DNA from: Pseudomonadota bacterium
GTDB lineage: Bacteria; Pseudomonadota; Alphaproteobacteria; Acetobacterales; Acetobacteraceae
Reading direction: 5' to 3'
DNA length: 24,317 nt
Assembly: GCA_021780935.1 (NCBI GenBank)
Contig: JAJXXT010000076.1
Coordinates: 1 to 24,317 of the forward strand
Shown one piece after another: positions 15,610 to 24,142 of this stretch. A program made the translations under genes and the position numbers. The first letter of the stretch is position 1; each line of letters starts with the position of its first letter. Under the pieces are notes generated by a model. It did not search any database, was not told the DNA's origin, and worked only from the letters and a program-made list of their open reading frames with translations.

Positions 15610-17719
15610 CAAGAAGCCGCGCCACCGCCCCGGCCATTGCGGCGGCGATCGCGGAATAGCCGATGTCATTGAAGTGGATGTTGTCCGCGAAGAACAGATT
15701 GGGATTCAAGCTTCCCCAGCCCGATGTCATCGCGAACTGCGGATTTGCGGCTGCGAGGTCAACGAACCCATCGGCGAACTCGCTCCAGTTCTGCGCCAGC
15801 AGGGCGCGCAGCGTGGCCATCGACTGGAGTTGTGCCGGGCTTGCCGCCCGCAGTGGCGAGGCCACGACCAGGAAGCGTGCGCCGGATTGATGCACGAGGC
15901 TGGCGTATTGCCGATAGGTGCCGAGAACCGTCGCTGGATTGACCCCGGTGACGATATCGTTCCAGCCAGCAAACAACGTCGCCACCTTGTTGCGCGCGGG
16001 GCGCGCGAGCGCCGGAGCGACGTCGGCCGAGAAATTCGCCAGCCGGGCCGCGGCGGTCTCGCCATAGACGCCGGTGTTGGTCAGGCCGAGCGTGGGCTGG
16101 TCCAGCATCCGCCACATCTTGCGCGGCCAGGTCTGCTGGAAGCTCGCCCCATAGCTGTCGGTGTGGCTGTCGCCGTCAGCGACGATGACGTCGCGCAGCT
16201 GTGGGGCAATGCCGAACAGCGTGTAGAGGCCGCCCAGGACGCCGCTCTGCTGTGGGGTGGTATGCGCGGTCGGGTAGGCGATCACGGCGGCAAGATCGAC
16301 GAACCCCATTGCCGACCCGAAGGACGCCGCGCCGAGCGTTCCTCCATTGATGGTGCCGATGGCGAGATGACCGCTGGCGCTCGCGTCGTTATGATAAAGA
16401 CTGGCGGCCGACGGCCCGGAGATCAGGCTAACGACATTCGGCGTATCCATCGCGCCGAGACCCGGACCAAACGCCGCCGGTCCGCCGCCGAGCGCGACGA
16501 CGCCCGGGGCGGCGGTTGCCAGCGACCATTGATAGTTGGCGCCGATGATCATCTGGTGGCCATTGGTGTCGCTCAGCGCGCACAGCGCGCTATTGTGCCC
16601 GCCTGAGACGAAGCCGCCCACAGCGTAGACCGAGAGCGCGTTGCCGGCGAGCGCCACGGTCGAAGGGATGTTCAGCACGGTCCGTGTCGGCCCGCAGGGC
16701 GGCTCACTGCCGGTGCCCTCGGGGCGTGCATCGAACATCACGCTGCGGGCGTTGCCGAGCTGACGGAACGGCACCATGGTCGGGGCGTTCGCCGCGGTCG
16801 TCTGCGTCGCGTGATTGGTGTTGCCGCTCTGATCGTACCACTTCGTGATGCGCCCGACCGTGCCGGCGAGGAAGCCATCGAGTGTGCGCGTATCGAGGCC
16901 GCCATCGCTGAGGAAGCCGATGGTCTTCACGGCATTGTCGCTCATGCGCTGGATATCGAAGGCGCCGCCGGTATAAGCGCTGGCCAGCAGTCGTGTCCCG
17001 TAGGCGAAGCCGCCCGCACCCACCGGCACAGCGTCCAGCGGCCGCGCGCCGAGGCCGATAAAGGGAACGCTCCCGGCAATGGCAGCTGGGTAGGCCAGGG
17101 AGGCGCCGCTCGACCCGCCTTGAGGCGCCCAGATCGCCGGCAGACCCGCAGTCGTGGCCGCTGCCTGATAGAGCGTGCCGTCCGGTCCGAGCCAAAGCTG
17201 GCCCGCCTGATAGCCGCGCGCGGCGTCATCGCTGCCGGCCGGCGGCCGTTGCCGGACATCGTCCGGCTTTGCCGCGGGCGCCGCCGCCAGGACACCGGCG
17301 CTGAGCACGACCCGGGTGCCCGCGGTCACAACCGCCCCGGTCTCGCTGTGGCCGAGGACCGCGCCGGCCTCGAATATGGCCGTGCCATCGCCAACGAGAC
17401 CCGGGATCAGCAGTACGACGTCACCGGGCGCAAAAGTCCACGGCGTGGTCGCGGTCAGTCCGCGCGCGCGCCCGATCTGCCACATCGCCAGCACCGCGCC
17501 GCCCTGCGGCGCGTTGCACAGCGCCGCTGCCAGCGCGTTGGGCCATGGCTGGCCACCGCTGACGAAGCGGCCCGCGCAGGTGCTCGCCACGCGGATCGGA
17601 TCGAGCGCGCCGAAGGCGATCGGCTGTCGCGCGTAGCCCGGAGCGACGAGCTCGCTGAAGCGGCCGTCGGCGGTCATCGTGCCGAGCGCGAGCCAGCCCG
17701 GAAGAACGGAATTGGCCAT
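15605..17719 (-). CDS. Tail-fibre-like protein with arabinofuranosidase/lectin-like domain and C-terminal SGNH hydrolase
   Basis: A 704-aa protein from ATG 17719 with GAGGA four bases upstream. Residues 1-~200 are a fibre-type N-terminus with a linker (AARGYQAGQLWLGPDGTLYQAA). Residues ~235-500 resemble the concanavalin-like catalytic domain of alpha-L-arabinofuranosidase B: AYGTRLLASAYTGGAFDIQRMSDNAV, GFLSDGGLDT, and the hallmark KWYDQSGNTNHATQ at 293-306. Residues ~510-704 are an SGNH/GDSL esterase: GDSHT with Ser518, Gly of GVYGET (block II), GWNDIV with Asn587 (block III) and DNIHFND with Asp679/His682. All four SGNH blocks are intact, so it may deacylate host surface polysaccharide. It lies 7 bp after the 1084-aa fibre gene, in the same transcript. 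Whether the lectin-like domain is catalytic or only binding is unknown. Confidence 0.85.
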   Translation of the reverse strand: MANSVLPGWLALGTMTADGRFSELVAPGYARQPIAFGALDPIRVASTCAGRFVSGGQPWPNALAAALCNAPQGGAVLAMWQIGRARGLTATTPWTFAPGDVVLLIPGLVGDGTAIFEAGAVLGHSETGAVVTAGTRVVLSAGVLAAAPAAKPDDVRQRPPAGSDDAARGYQAGQLWLGPDGTLYQAAATTAGLPAIWAPQGGSSGASLAYPAAIAGSVPFIGLGARPLDAVPVGAGGFAYGTRLLASAYTGGAFDIQRMSDNAVKTIGFLSDGGLDTRTLDGFLAGTVGRITKWYDQSGNTNHATQTTAANAPTMVPFRQLGNARSVMFDARPEGTGSEPPCGPTRTVLNIPSTVALAGNALSVYAVGGFVSGGHNSALCALSDTNGHQMIIGANYQWSLATAAPGVVALGGGPAAFGPGLGAMDTPNVVSLISGPSAASLYHNDASASGHLAIGTINGGTLGAASFGSAMGFVDLAAVIAYPTAHTTPQQSGVLGGLYTLFGIAPQLRDVIVADGDSHTDSYGASFQQTWPRKMWRMLDQPTLGLTNTGVYGETAAARLANFSADVAPALARPARNKVATLFAGWNDIVTGVNPATVLGTYRQYASLVHQSGARFLVVASPLRAASPAQLQSMATLRALLAQNWSEFADGFVDLAAANPQFAMTSGWGSLNPNLFFADNIHFNDIGYSAIAAAMAGAVARLLV

Positions 17720-17726
17720 CAGGTCC

Positions 17727-20700
17727 TCACTGTTTGCGAAACCAGGTGCTGCCCAGGAAGCGGAACTCGACGGCGCTATTGGCCGCGAGTGTGCTGGGGG
17801 CGCCGAGCAGTGTCTGCCCGGGGTTGGCGGACAGCACGAGGGCGGTGATCGTCTGTGTGGTCGCGATCGCGACCACTTGCCCGTCCACCGGATGGACGGG
17901 CAAGGTCACGGCAAGGCTGGCGAGCGTGCCAGGCGGATTGAGCTGGAGCAGACTGATGGTGTCCGGCACGGTGATCGCCGCTCCGCTCACCGGCGTCTGC
18001 ACGCTGTAGGCGCGCTCGGCCACGGCCCCGAGGAGCGCTACGGCGGAGCTGGCGCTGCCCAGCAGTGTCGCGCCGCTGCCCATCCCGCTCACCGCGAGGC
18101 CGACATCGGCCGCCGTGCCACCGACACCGAGCGTCGCCGGCAGCGCAGCCGTGCCGCCGCTGGCGACGACGAAGTTCGTCGCGCCGATGCTGTCGGCGAC
18201 GCGGAATTGCTCGATGGATTGCCGGGTGAGCACCGAGATCGGCATCGTGCCCTGCCCACCGATATAGAGCTGGACATTGGCATCTGCCCCATGCGCCAGC
18301 AACGCCGCTCCAGTGCCACTGGCGCCGGGATTGACCTGCAGGCCGTTGACGGCATTCGCGCGCCAGGCGGTCTCTACCGCGTTGTAGGCGAGATTCGGTT
18401 TGTCCCAGCCGTTGCCTGCATCTTTCACGTTGGCTGCGCCGGTCCCGATGATCGACGACGGCCCTGTCGTATTGATACTCGTGTTCGCCCCCAGCATCAC
18501 CGTCCCGGCCGTGGTCTCGACATCGATCGGCGCGGCAAGCCCGGCGAAGCTATTGCCTGCGATCGTGGCTACTGTCACTGCCGCGATCTGCACGCCGGTG
18601 TTACCTCCGGTCTCGGCCGTGACGTCATTGCCGACGAAGAGGAAGCGCGCGTTGGGCGCGTTGATGCGCGCGGCGTAGTACGGCCCCGGCGTCGCCGTGT
18701 TGGCGTAATAGACCAGCTTGCTGTTCGTGATCGCGATGTCCAGCATGTTGGCGCCGGCGATGTCGAAAATGGTGCCGGAGCAGAAGCCCACCTCCATGCC
18801 GGTGACGGTCAGCCTGGCGTTCGCGCCCGTGCCCGCGGGGGGTGGATTCTGGATCGAGAACAGCGGCACCGGCTGATTCGGGGCGGTGCCGATGAGCCCG
18901 TAGGCGACGAAATCACTGAACTGCACGTCCCAGGTCGTGCCACCGTTCTCGCACAGCAGAATGGTGCCGACCTGATCGAACCCGGTATTCGCGAGCCGCA
19001 GCAGGGCAAGGTTGCCGCCGTCGACATGCACGCCGTAGCGCGGCCCGAAGACGTAGTTGTTGCTGCCCTGGATGCCATCATTGCTCGGCGTTGAAACGCT
19101 GCTCGCGGTGCCATTCCCGGGCACCAGCAGCCAGGTGCCGAAATTCGCCGTGTAGCTCTTCAGATAGTAGGTCTGATCGACGAAGGTGAGGGTCGCGGCG
19201 GCGGGGCAGTCGGCGATGGTGGCCAGGCTCAGGGTCAGGGTGTTCCCGGCAACCGAGGCCACACTCTGCCCGGCCGGCATGCCGGGGCCGGACACGCTCA
19301 TGCCGGCGGCGATTCCGCTCGCGCTGGTCAGCGTCACCGCCGTCGAGCCGGTCGGCGCGTCGGTCGCGACGGTGGCTGTGGCGCTCGTCTGCGCCTTAGT
19401 GCCGCCGCCGAAATAGTGCAGATATTCAGCCTCGAACACGCCATAGCTGAACTGCGTATCCGAGATGTAGACGATATCCGGCACCATCGGCAGCGTCAGA
19501 CACGTATTGATGGCGCAGATGCGGCAGCCGCGGATCGTCATGCCAGCGACGACGGTCCAGTTGCCGGGCGCGAACGCCCCGGTGGTCAGAAAATCGTAGG
19601 CGTTCGTCACCTGCACGTTGGCGAAGGTGATGTTGGTCACCTGCTGCGCCGAGCCGGGAATGGCGGAGAACAGCGGCGGATAGGCAATCGGCGCCGTGGG
19701 CTGGTCCACCTGATCGGGCCAGAGGAAATTCACGCCCTCGATGGTGACGTCGCTGCCGAGTGCAAAGGGCGAGAGCGGATTGGCGAACCACACCAGGCCG
19801 CCAGCCGGCAGATCGGCGAGTGTCGGCGTGCTCAGCGTCACCGTGTTGCCGGAGACCGCCGTCACCGTCGTCGGACGGGCGAAGGTGGCGCCACTCGAGA
19901 CCAGCATGCCGGCGACGATGCCGGTGCTGCCGGGAACGGCGAGCGTCGTGGTGCCGGCGGGATTGTCCACCGCCGTGGCCAGGCTGGCCGCGCCGCGGAT
20001 CCAGAACTGGCTGCCGACATGGCCATAGGGATACCCCATGTCCGCGACACCATCGCCAAGGATGGCGATGTTCTGCAACACGACCTGCGTCGCGCCGCCA
20101 AGCAGGATCGGTCCGCCGGCGGGAACGTAGAGCCGCCCGCCATGCGCCGCGGCCACCGCCGCCGCGACTTTCGGGCTGTCGTCGGTGATGCCGTCGCGGG
20201 CAAGGCCGAAATCGTTGATATTGACGGCGTCGGCGAAGCGTGCGGCGAGGGCGCGTGGCTTCGACCCAGCAGCCCCCGTGGCGACCGTCGCCGCCGAGAC
20301 GTCGGCGCCGCCGATGGACCCGCCGGAGATCGCCACCGAAGTCGGGTTCTGCAGCGCCAGGCCACCGAGGCCGAGATTGCCGCGCGCCGTCGCCGCGTTC
20401 GCCAGATCGGCGAGATTGTTGCCGGACTGCAGGGCGCCCGCCAGGCGCGGATCATTGCCCGCCGCCGCGGTACCGGAAGCGGAGCCGAACACGACCGAAA
20501 GCGCCCCCCCGGCGGCGAGCGCCAGGCCGGTCCCCGGCATCACCGCGCCCGGTACGCCGGCGCTGGCTACGGGAAAGCTCGCCGAGATCGTCCCGTTGCT
20601 GATGGCGATGTTGGCGCCAGCCTGGAACAGCCCGCTGAGCGCGGCCAGCGGCAGCAGCGCCGGGCTCCCGCCATGGCTCACCACCGCATAGTCGGCCAGC

Positions 20701-20981
20701 GTCAACGCCGCGAGGGTCGGAAAGCCACCCATTTCGCTGCCGGTGGCGATGAGGCCGCCATTCACCATCGCCAGGCCGGTGCCGAGCGTGATCGGTTCGG
20801 CGGCACCGGTTCCGCTGCTGGCGCGGCCGAGCAAGGTGCCGCTTGGCAGAAGGATCGCCGGCTGCGCGCCGCCAAGCAGCGTGCCGACACTCACCGCGCG
20901 TGTCACACCAGACTGATTGACCGGCAGCTCGTCGGTCGACGTGACCGACGAGGCAACCGGTAGCTGCGGAATTGTCGGCAT
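17727..20981 (-). CDS. Large tail fibre with pectate-lyase-like beta-helix
   Basis: A 1084-aa protein from ATG 20981, with AGGAACGAGA just upstream. Residues 1-~80 (TIPQLPVASSVTSTDELPVNQSG, then LPSGTLLGRAS) resemble the N-terminus of the neighbouring 854-aa fibre. Residues ~170-215 contain GTAAAGNDPRLAGALQSGNN and LADLANAATARGNLGL, a repeat typical of phage fibre shafts. A pectate-lyase_3-like start AVNINDFGLARDGITDDSPKV follows at ~252, then a long beta-helix. Two related inserts at ~343-399 and ~546-601 (TTTLAVPGSTGIVAGMLV and STAVTLTSASGIAAGMSV) each end near an L-A-x-x-P segment. The C-terminus (~990-1084) is a compact beta domain ending FLGSTWFRKQ. It probably binds or cleaves surface glycan; no catalytic residues are identified. 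Confidence 0.85.
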   Translation of the reverse strand: MPTIPQLPVASSVTSTDELPVNQSGVTRAVSVGTLLGGAQPAILLPSGTLLGRASSGTGAAEPITLGTGLAMVNGGLIATGSEMGGFPTLAALTLADYAVVSHGGSPALLPLAALSGLFQAGANIAISNGTISASFPVASAGVPGAVMPGTGLALAAGGALSVVFGSASGTAAAGNDPRLAGALQSGNNLADLANAATARGNLGLGGLALQNPTSVAISGGSIGGADVSAATVATGAAGSKPRALAARFADAVNINDFGLARDGITDDSPKVAAAVAAAHGGRLYVPAGGPILLGGATQVVLQNIAILGDGVADMGYPYGHVGSQFWIRGAASLATAVDNPAGTTTLAVPGSTGIVAGMLVSSGATFARPTTVTAVSGNTVTLSTPTLADLPAGGLVWFANPLSPFALGSDVTIEGVNFLWPDQVDQPTAPIAYPPLFSAIPGSAQQVTNITFANVQVTNAYDFLTTGAFAPGNWTVVAGMTIRGCRICAINTCLTLPMVPDIVYISDTQFSYGVFEAEYLHYFGGGTKAQTSATATVATDAPTGSTAVTLTSASGIAAGMSVSGPGMPAGQSVASVAGNTLTLSLATIADCPAAATLTFVDQTYYLKSYTANFGTWLLVPGNGTASSVSTPSNDGIQGSNNYVFGPRYGVHVDGGNLALLRLANTGFDQVGTILLCENGGTTWDVQFSDFVAYGLIGTAPNQPVPLFSIQNPPPAGTGANARLTVTGMEVGFCSGTIFDIAGANMLDIAITNSKLVYYANTATPGPYYAARINAPNARFLFVGNDVTAETGGNTGVQIAAVTVATIAGNSFAGLAAPIDVETTAGTVMLGANTSINTTGPSSIIGTGAANVKDAGNGWDKPNLAYNAVETAWRANAVNGLQVNPGASGTGAALLAHGADANVQLYIGGQGTMPISVLTRQSIEQFRVADSIGATNFVVASGGTAALPATLGVGGTAADVGLAVSGMGSGATLLGSASSAVALLGAVAERAYSVQTPVSGAAITVPDTISLLQLNPPGTLASLAVTLPVHPVDGQVVAIATTQTITALVLSANPGQTLLGAPSTLAANSAVEFRFLGSTWFRKQ

Positions 20982-21054
20982 TCTCGTTCCTGCTCCTGGC
21001 GATGATGCGATGGCATCGAGGTCGTCGGCTGCGGGCCGCCCGGCGGAGGCGTGG

Positions 21055-23619
21055 TCAGGCGATCGCCGTCCAACCGGTCGCATCGGTGCCGCTCTGCTTG
21101 ATCCAGAGCGTCGAACCGGCGCCGCCATCGAGATTGCGGTAGTCCGAGCCTGGCGGTGCGGCGAGCACCCCCGCCGGCGAACCGCGTCCGACCGTGGAGA
21201 TCACGCCGGCCGGCTCGTTCTGGCTGGCGATGCGCAGATGCCCTCCCGCGCCCGGGCGCACCCAGACATCGGCGCCGGCGTGGCTGGACAGGGTCAGGCT
21301 GCCGTCGCCGGCGAACTGCAGATAGTCCGCGAGTGGCACCAGACCGGCGCGCCACCCGCCCCAGGTGCCGGTGAAGACGACCTCGGCGTTGGCGGGCACG
21401 GTGATGTCGGCGAGCGTCCAGTTATCCTGGAACGGCGCCGAACCATTGCGCGCGAACGTCACCGCCGTGTTGCATCGAATGGCGAGGCGGCGCTCCTCGA
21501 ACACCGGCAGACCGGCGCAGGCCGTCGCGGTGGCCCCCGAGCCATCGCCGCCGATCGTCACCGGCACGCTCGTTCCCGGAGCCCCATAGCCGGTCCCACC
21601 AGCGGTGACGACGACGCCGATCACCGCGCCGTTGCTGACGAGCGCGCTCGCGCTTGCGCCGGTTCCGGTGCCGCCGATGCTGACCGTGGCCTGGCTGTAG
21701 CCGCTGCCGCCAGTGTCCACCTTGACGAAGGTGACCTGGCCGCTGGTGGCGACTTGGCTCGTGCTCAGCATCGACGTCACCGGCTGCGGCGCGGCCGTGA
21801 TCATGAACCCGTCGACCACATCGGGGAAAATGATCTGGTCGCCGCTGCCGCTGCCGCCCGGATTGCAGATAGCGCGGCTCTGAAAGTTCCAGGAATTGCC
21901 GTGCAGCAGCAGCTGATCGGTGTACGGTGCCAGGCATTGCGCGCTCGTCGCGGCCCCGGTGCCGATGAAGGTATTGCGCGCAACCTCCACGCCCTGCGGT
22001 GCATCGCGCAGCATGACGCCGCCGCCCGAGGCGGTGGCGAAGGAGAACCAGTTGTCGGTGATCGCGAGCCCATTGCAGGAGAGCCCGAAATTGCGCCCCT
22101 GGCCGTCGGTTTCGACATTGTTCACCAGCACGGCCCAGCCGCTGCAATTCTGCACCCGGTTGCCGCACACGCGCAGATTCTGCCCGCCGCCCGGGTTGAT
22201 GCCGTTCACCGTGCCGGCGATGGTGTTGCCCACGATGTCGGTGCCGATCGAGCCGCCGACATCGATGCCGAACAGTGCGCTGACGGCGCTGTTCGTCACC
22301 AGATTGCCGGCGACGATACTGGCCGAGACATTGGCCGTGAGCCCCGCGCCGGTGCCGGCCCCGCCATTGTCGGCAAGCAGGTTGCCGCGAACAGCCAGCC
22401 CCTGTCCCGCGGCGTAGATGCCGTAGACGGCGTTGCCATGGCAAACATTCCCGCTGACGAGAACGGCGAGCGCGTCCGGATTGGCGTTGCCCCAGAGCGG
22501 GGGAGACTGGTTGGTGGCGTTGAAATTGCCGACGGAGATGCCGCGCTGGTTGGCCCAGGCGACGTTGCCGCTGATCTGGCAGAGATGCACCTTCTGGATG
22601 AAGGCAGGGTCGGCGTAGTCGAGGCAGATGCCGTAAGCGCCGTTGTCGTGCGCCCGGCAGCCGAGAATCTGCACCCCCTGGACTGCCTGCACCCAGATGC
22701 CATGCAGCGCGTTGCCGAAGGCCTCGCAGCCATCGACGAGATGCGCGGTGATCTCCGGGTCGGCCGCGGCGATCACCAGTCCGCAGCCCTGGGTCGCGCC
22801 GCTGACGCCGGTGAAGACGCAGTTCTCGAACACCGCGCCGGTGCATTCCGCTGTCACCAGCACGCCCCAGCTGTCGGTGGTCACGCCGGCGCGGTTGGCA
22901 TCGAAGGTCACACCGGCGGCAAAGAAGCGCGTGCACTGGACGGCGATGAAGGCGCCATTCCCGGTCTGGCCGAGGCGGCGGATCACGCTCTGGCCCGGAA
23001 CGCCGAGCAGCGCCGCGCTGGTCCCGGGGATGGTCCACTGCCCCTGCACCGCGTAGGTGCGCGCGGCCAGCCGAACGGGCCGGCCGGAGGCCAGCGCGGT
23101 GGCGAGCGCGGCGGTATCATCGGTGACACCGTCACCGACGGCGCCGAAGGCCTCCACGGCGACGGCATCGGCGAGGCTGTCGGCAAGGCGCCGGCTCGCG
23201 GTCGCCCCGGTCGGGGTCGCGAGCATGTTGCTCGCCGAAATGCCGCCAAGCGTGCCGATCCCGGCCATGAAGCCGGCATAGGCGATGGCCTTGTCCACCC
23301 CGCCCTGGCCCAGCGCCACGAGATCGCCCGCGCCGGGTGCGAGAGCGGCCGGGAGCGCCGCGATCTCGAACGGGGCCGCCGCCGCCGAAAGCGTATTGTT
23401 GGCCAGCGTCAGGTTGGCGCCGAGCGCGATCGGGGCGGCACCGCCGGCGGCACCGCTGGCGTTGCCGAGCAGGCTGCCGGCCGGCAGGCTCAGCTCCGGC
23501 TGCGTGCCGGCGAGCAGCAGCGCGCGGCTGATGGCCCGCAACACGCCGCCCTGGTCGATCGGCAGCAGATCGGTATCGGCCGCCGCCGTCGCCGCCGGGA
23601 GCTGGTCGACAGTGGTCAT
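21055..23619 (-). CDS. Large tail fibre/spike with right-handed beta-helix
   Basis: An 854-aa protein; ATG 23619 overlaps the preceding stop as ATGA. Residues 1-~80 (TTVDQLPAATAAADTDLLPIDQGG, LPAGSLLGNASG) are the shared anchor-like domain. A pectate-lyase_3-like start AVAVEAFGAVGDGVTDDTAAL lies at ~152. From ~240 to ~560 there are repeated N-rich turns (VSGNVCHGNAVYGI, VRGNLLADN, VAGNLVTNS, IVGNTIAG, VCGNRVQN, ITDNWF, VARNTF), the asparagine ladder of parallel beta-helix (PbH1/NosD-like) proteins. Two GGxGY...IGGxGxGA repeats follow at 637-655 and 674-696, then a C-terminal beta domain ending GATGWTAIA-like (DATGWTAIA). It lies 73 bp upstream of the 1084-aa fibre gene. Enzyme activity is not shown by sequence. 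Confidence 0.86.
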   Translation of the reverse strand: MTTVDQLPAATAAADTDLLPIDQGGVLRAISRALLLAGTQPELSLPAGSLLGNASGAAGGAAPIALGANLTLANNTLSAAAAPFEIAALPAALAPGAGDLVALGQGGVDKAIAYAGFMAGIGTLGGISASNMLATPTGATASRRLADSLADAVAVEAFGAVGDGVTDDTAALATALASGRPVRLAARTYAVQGQWTIPGTSAALLGVPGQSVIRRLGQTGNGAFIAVQCTRFFAAGVTFDANRAGVTTDSWGVLVTAECTGAVFENCVFTGVSGATQGCGLVIAAADPEITAHLVDGCEAFGNALHGIWVQAVQGVQILGCRAHDNGAYGICLDYADPAFIQKVHLCQISGNVAWANQRGISVGNFNATNQSPPLWGNANPDALAVLVSGNVCHGNAVYGIYAAGQGLAVRGNLLADNGGAGTGAGLTANVSASIVAGNLVTNSAVSALFGIDVGGSIGTDIVGNTIAGTVNGINPGGGQNLRVCGNRVQNCSGWAVLVNNVETDGQGRNFGLSCNGLAITDNWFSFATASGGGVMLRDAPQGVEVARNTFIGTGAATSAQCLAPYTDQLLLHGNSWNFQSRAICNPGGSGSGDQIIFPDVVDGFMITAAPQPVTSMLSTSQVATSGQVTFVKVDTGGSGYSQATVSIGGTGTGASASALVSNGAVIGVVVTAGGTGYGAPGTSVPVTIGGDGSGATATACAGLPVFEERRLAIRCNTAVTFARNGSAPFQDNWTLADITVPANAEVVFTGTWGGWRAGLVPLADYLQFAGDGSLTLSSHAGADVWVRPGAGGHLRIASQNEPAGVISTVGRGSPAGVLAAPPGSDYRNLDGGAGSTLWIKQSGTDATGWTAIA

Positions 23620-24110
23620 GGGGTCACCGCGGAGACGAGGATCGGGTTGCCGTTCTGGTCGGTCAGCGGCAGTCCGGCGCTGGCCAGCAGCGCGGCGAGC
23701 GTGGCCGGTGGCGAGGACAGCGGCAGCACCGGCAGCAGCACGCTGCGCGCGAGCAGACGCCCGCTCTGCAGACCGATGCTGAGCGTGACGGTGTAGATCG
23801 TCCCGGCGACGCCACCAGCCAGCCACAGCACCGCCCGGCTGCCATCGGCCGAGCTGCTGTTGAGCGTGAGATCGCCCGGGTTGGCCGGGGAGATGGTGAC
23901 ATCGAGTGTCGTGATCCCGTCGCCCTCGTCGCCGGCGATGGCCGCGGTGAGGTCGAGCTGATAGTCGAGCACGTCGCTCGGGCCCTTGACCGGCCAGACC
24001 AGCAGCGGTGGCGTCACCGGCGCGGTGCCGCGCGGCGTGGGCACAGAATCGTCGAGCACGACGAGGCGGGCGTTGGACGGCCGCCAGAGATGGGTTGCCG
24101 GTGTCGGCAT
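23616..24110 (-). CDS. Small phage structural protein, possibly a fibre-tail adaptor
   Basis: A 164-aa protein with no recognised catalytic motif. AGGGGA stands nine bases before ATG 24110. The sequence looks like an all-beta (immunoglobulin-like) domain: WPVKGPSDVLDYQLDLTAAIAG, TTLDVTISPANPGDLTLNSSS, AVLWLAGGVAGTIYTVTLSI. It ends with ASAGLPLTDQNGNPILVSAVTP. Proteins of this size and style precede fibre genes in several proteobacterial tail modules and are annotated as fibre-tail adaptors; assignment here is by style and context. Its stop overlaps the 854-aa fibre start as ATGA, suggesting matched synthesis. Confidence 0.7.
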   Translation of the reverse strand: MPTPATHLWRPSNARLVVLDDSVPTPRGTAPVTPPLLVWPVKGPSDVLDYQLDLTAAIAGDEGDGITTLDVTISPANPGDLTLNSSSADGSRAVLWLAGGVAGTIYTVTLSIGLQSGRLLARSVLLPVLPLSSPPATLAALLASAGLPLTDQNGNPILVSAVTP

Positions 24111-24142
24111 CTGCGTTCCCCTATGTCAGCCGTGAAGCCGCC

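Noticed and set aside
19416..20963. Plus-strand open frame of about 515 codons opposite the 1084-aa fibre
   Set aside because: It is composition-driven, rich in R, G and A with no domain pattern, while the minus strand encodes recognisable fibre motifs.
20917..23796. Very long plus-strand open frame (about 959 codons) opposite the 854-aa fibre
   Set aside because: It is antisense to a clear beta-helix protein, is rich in Arg/Ala/Gly/His without motifs, and arises from high GC in third positions of the real gene.
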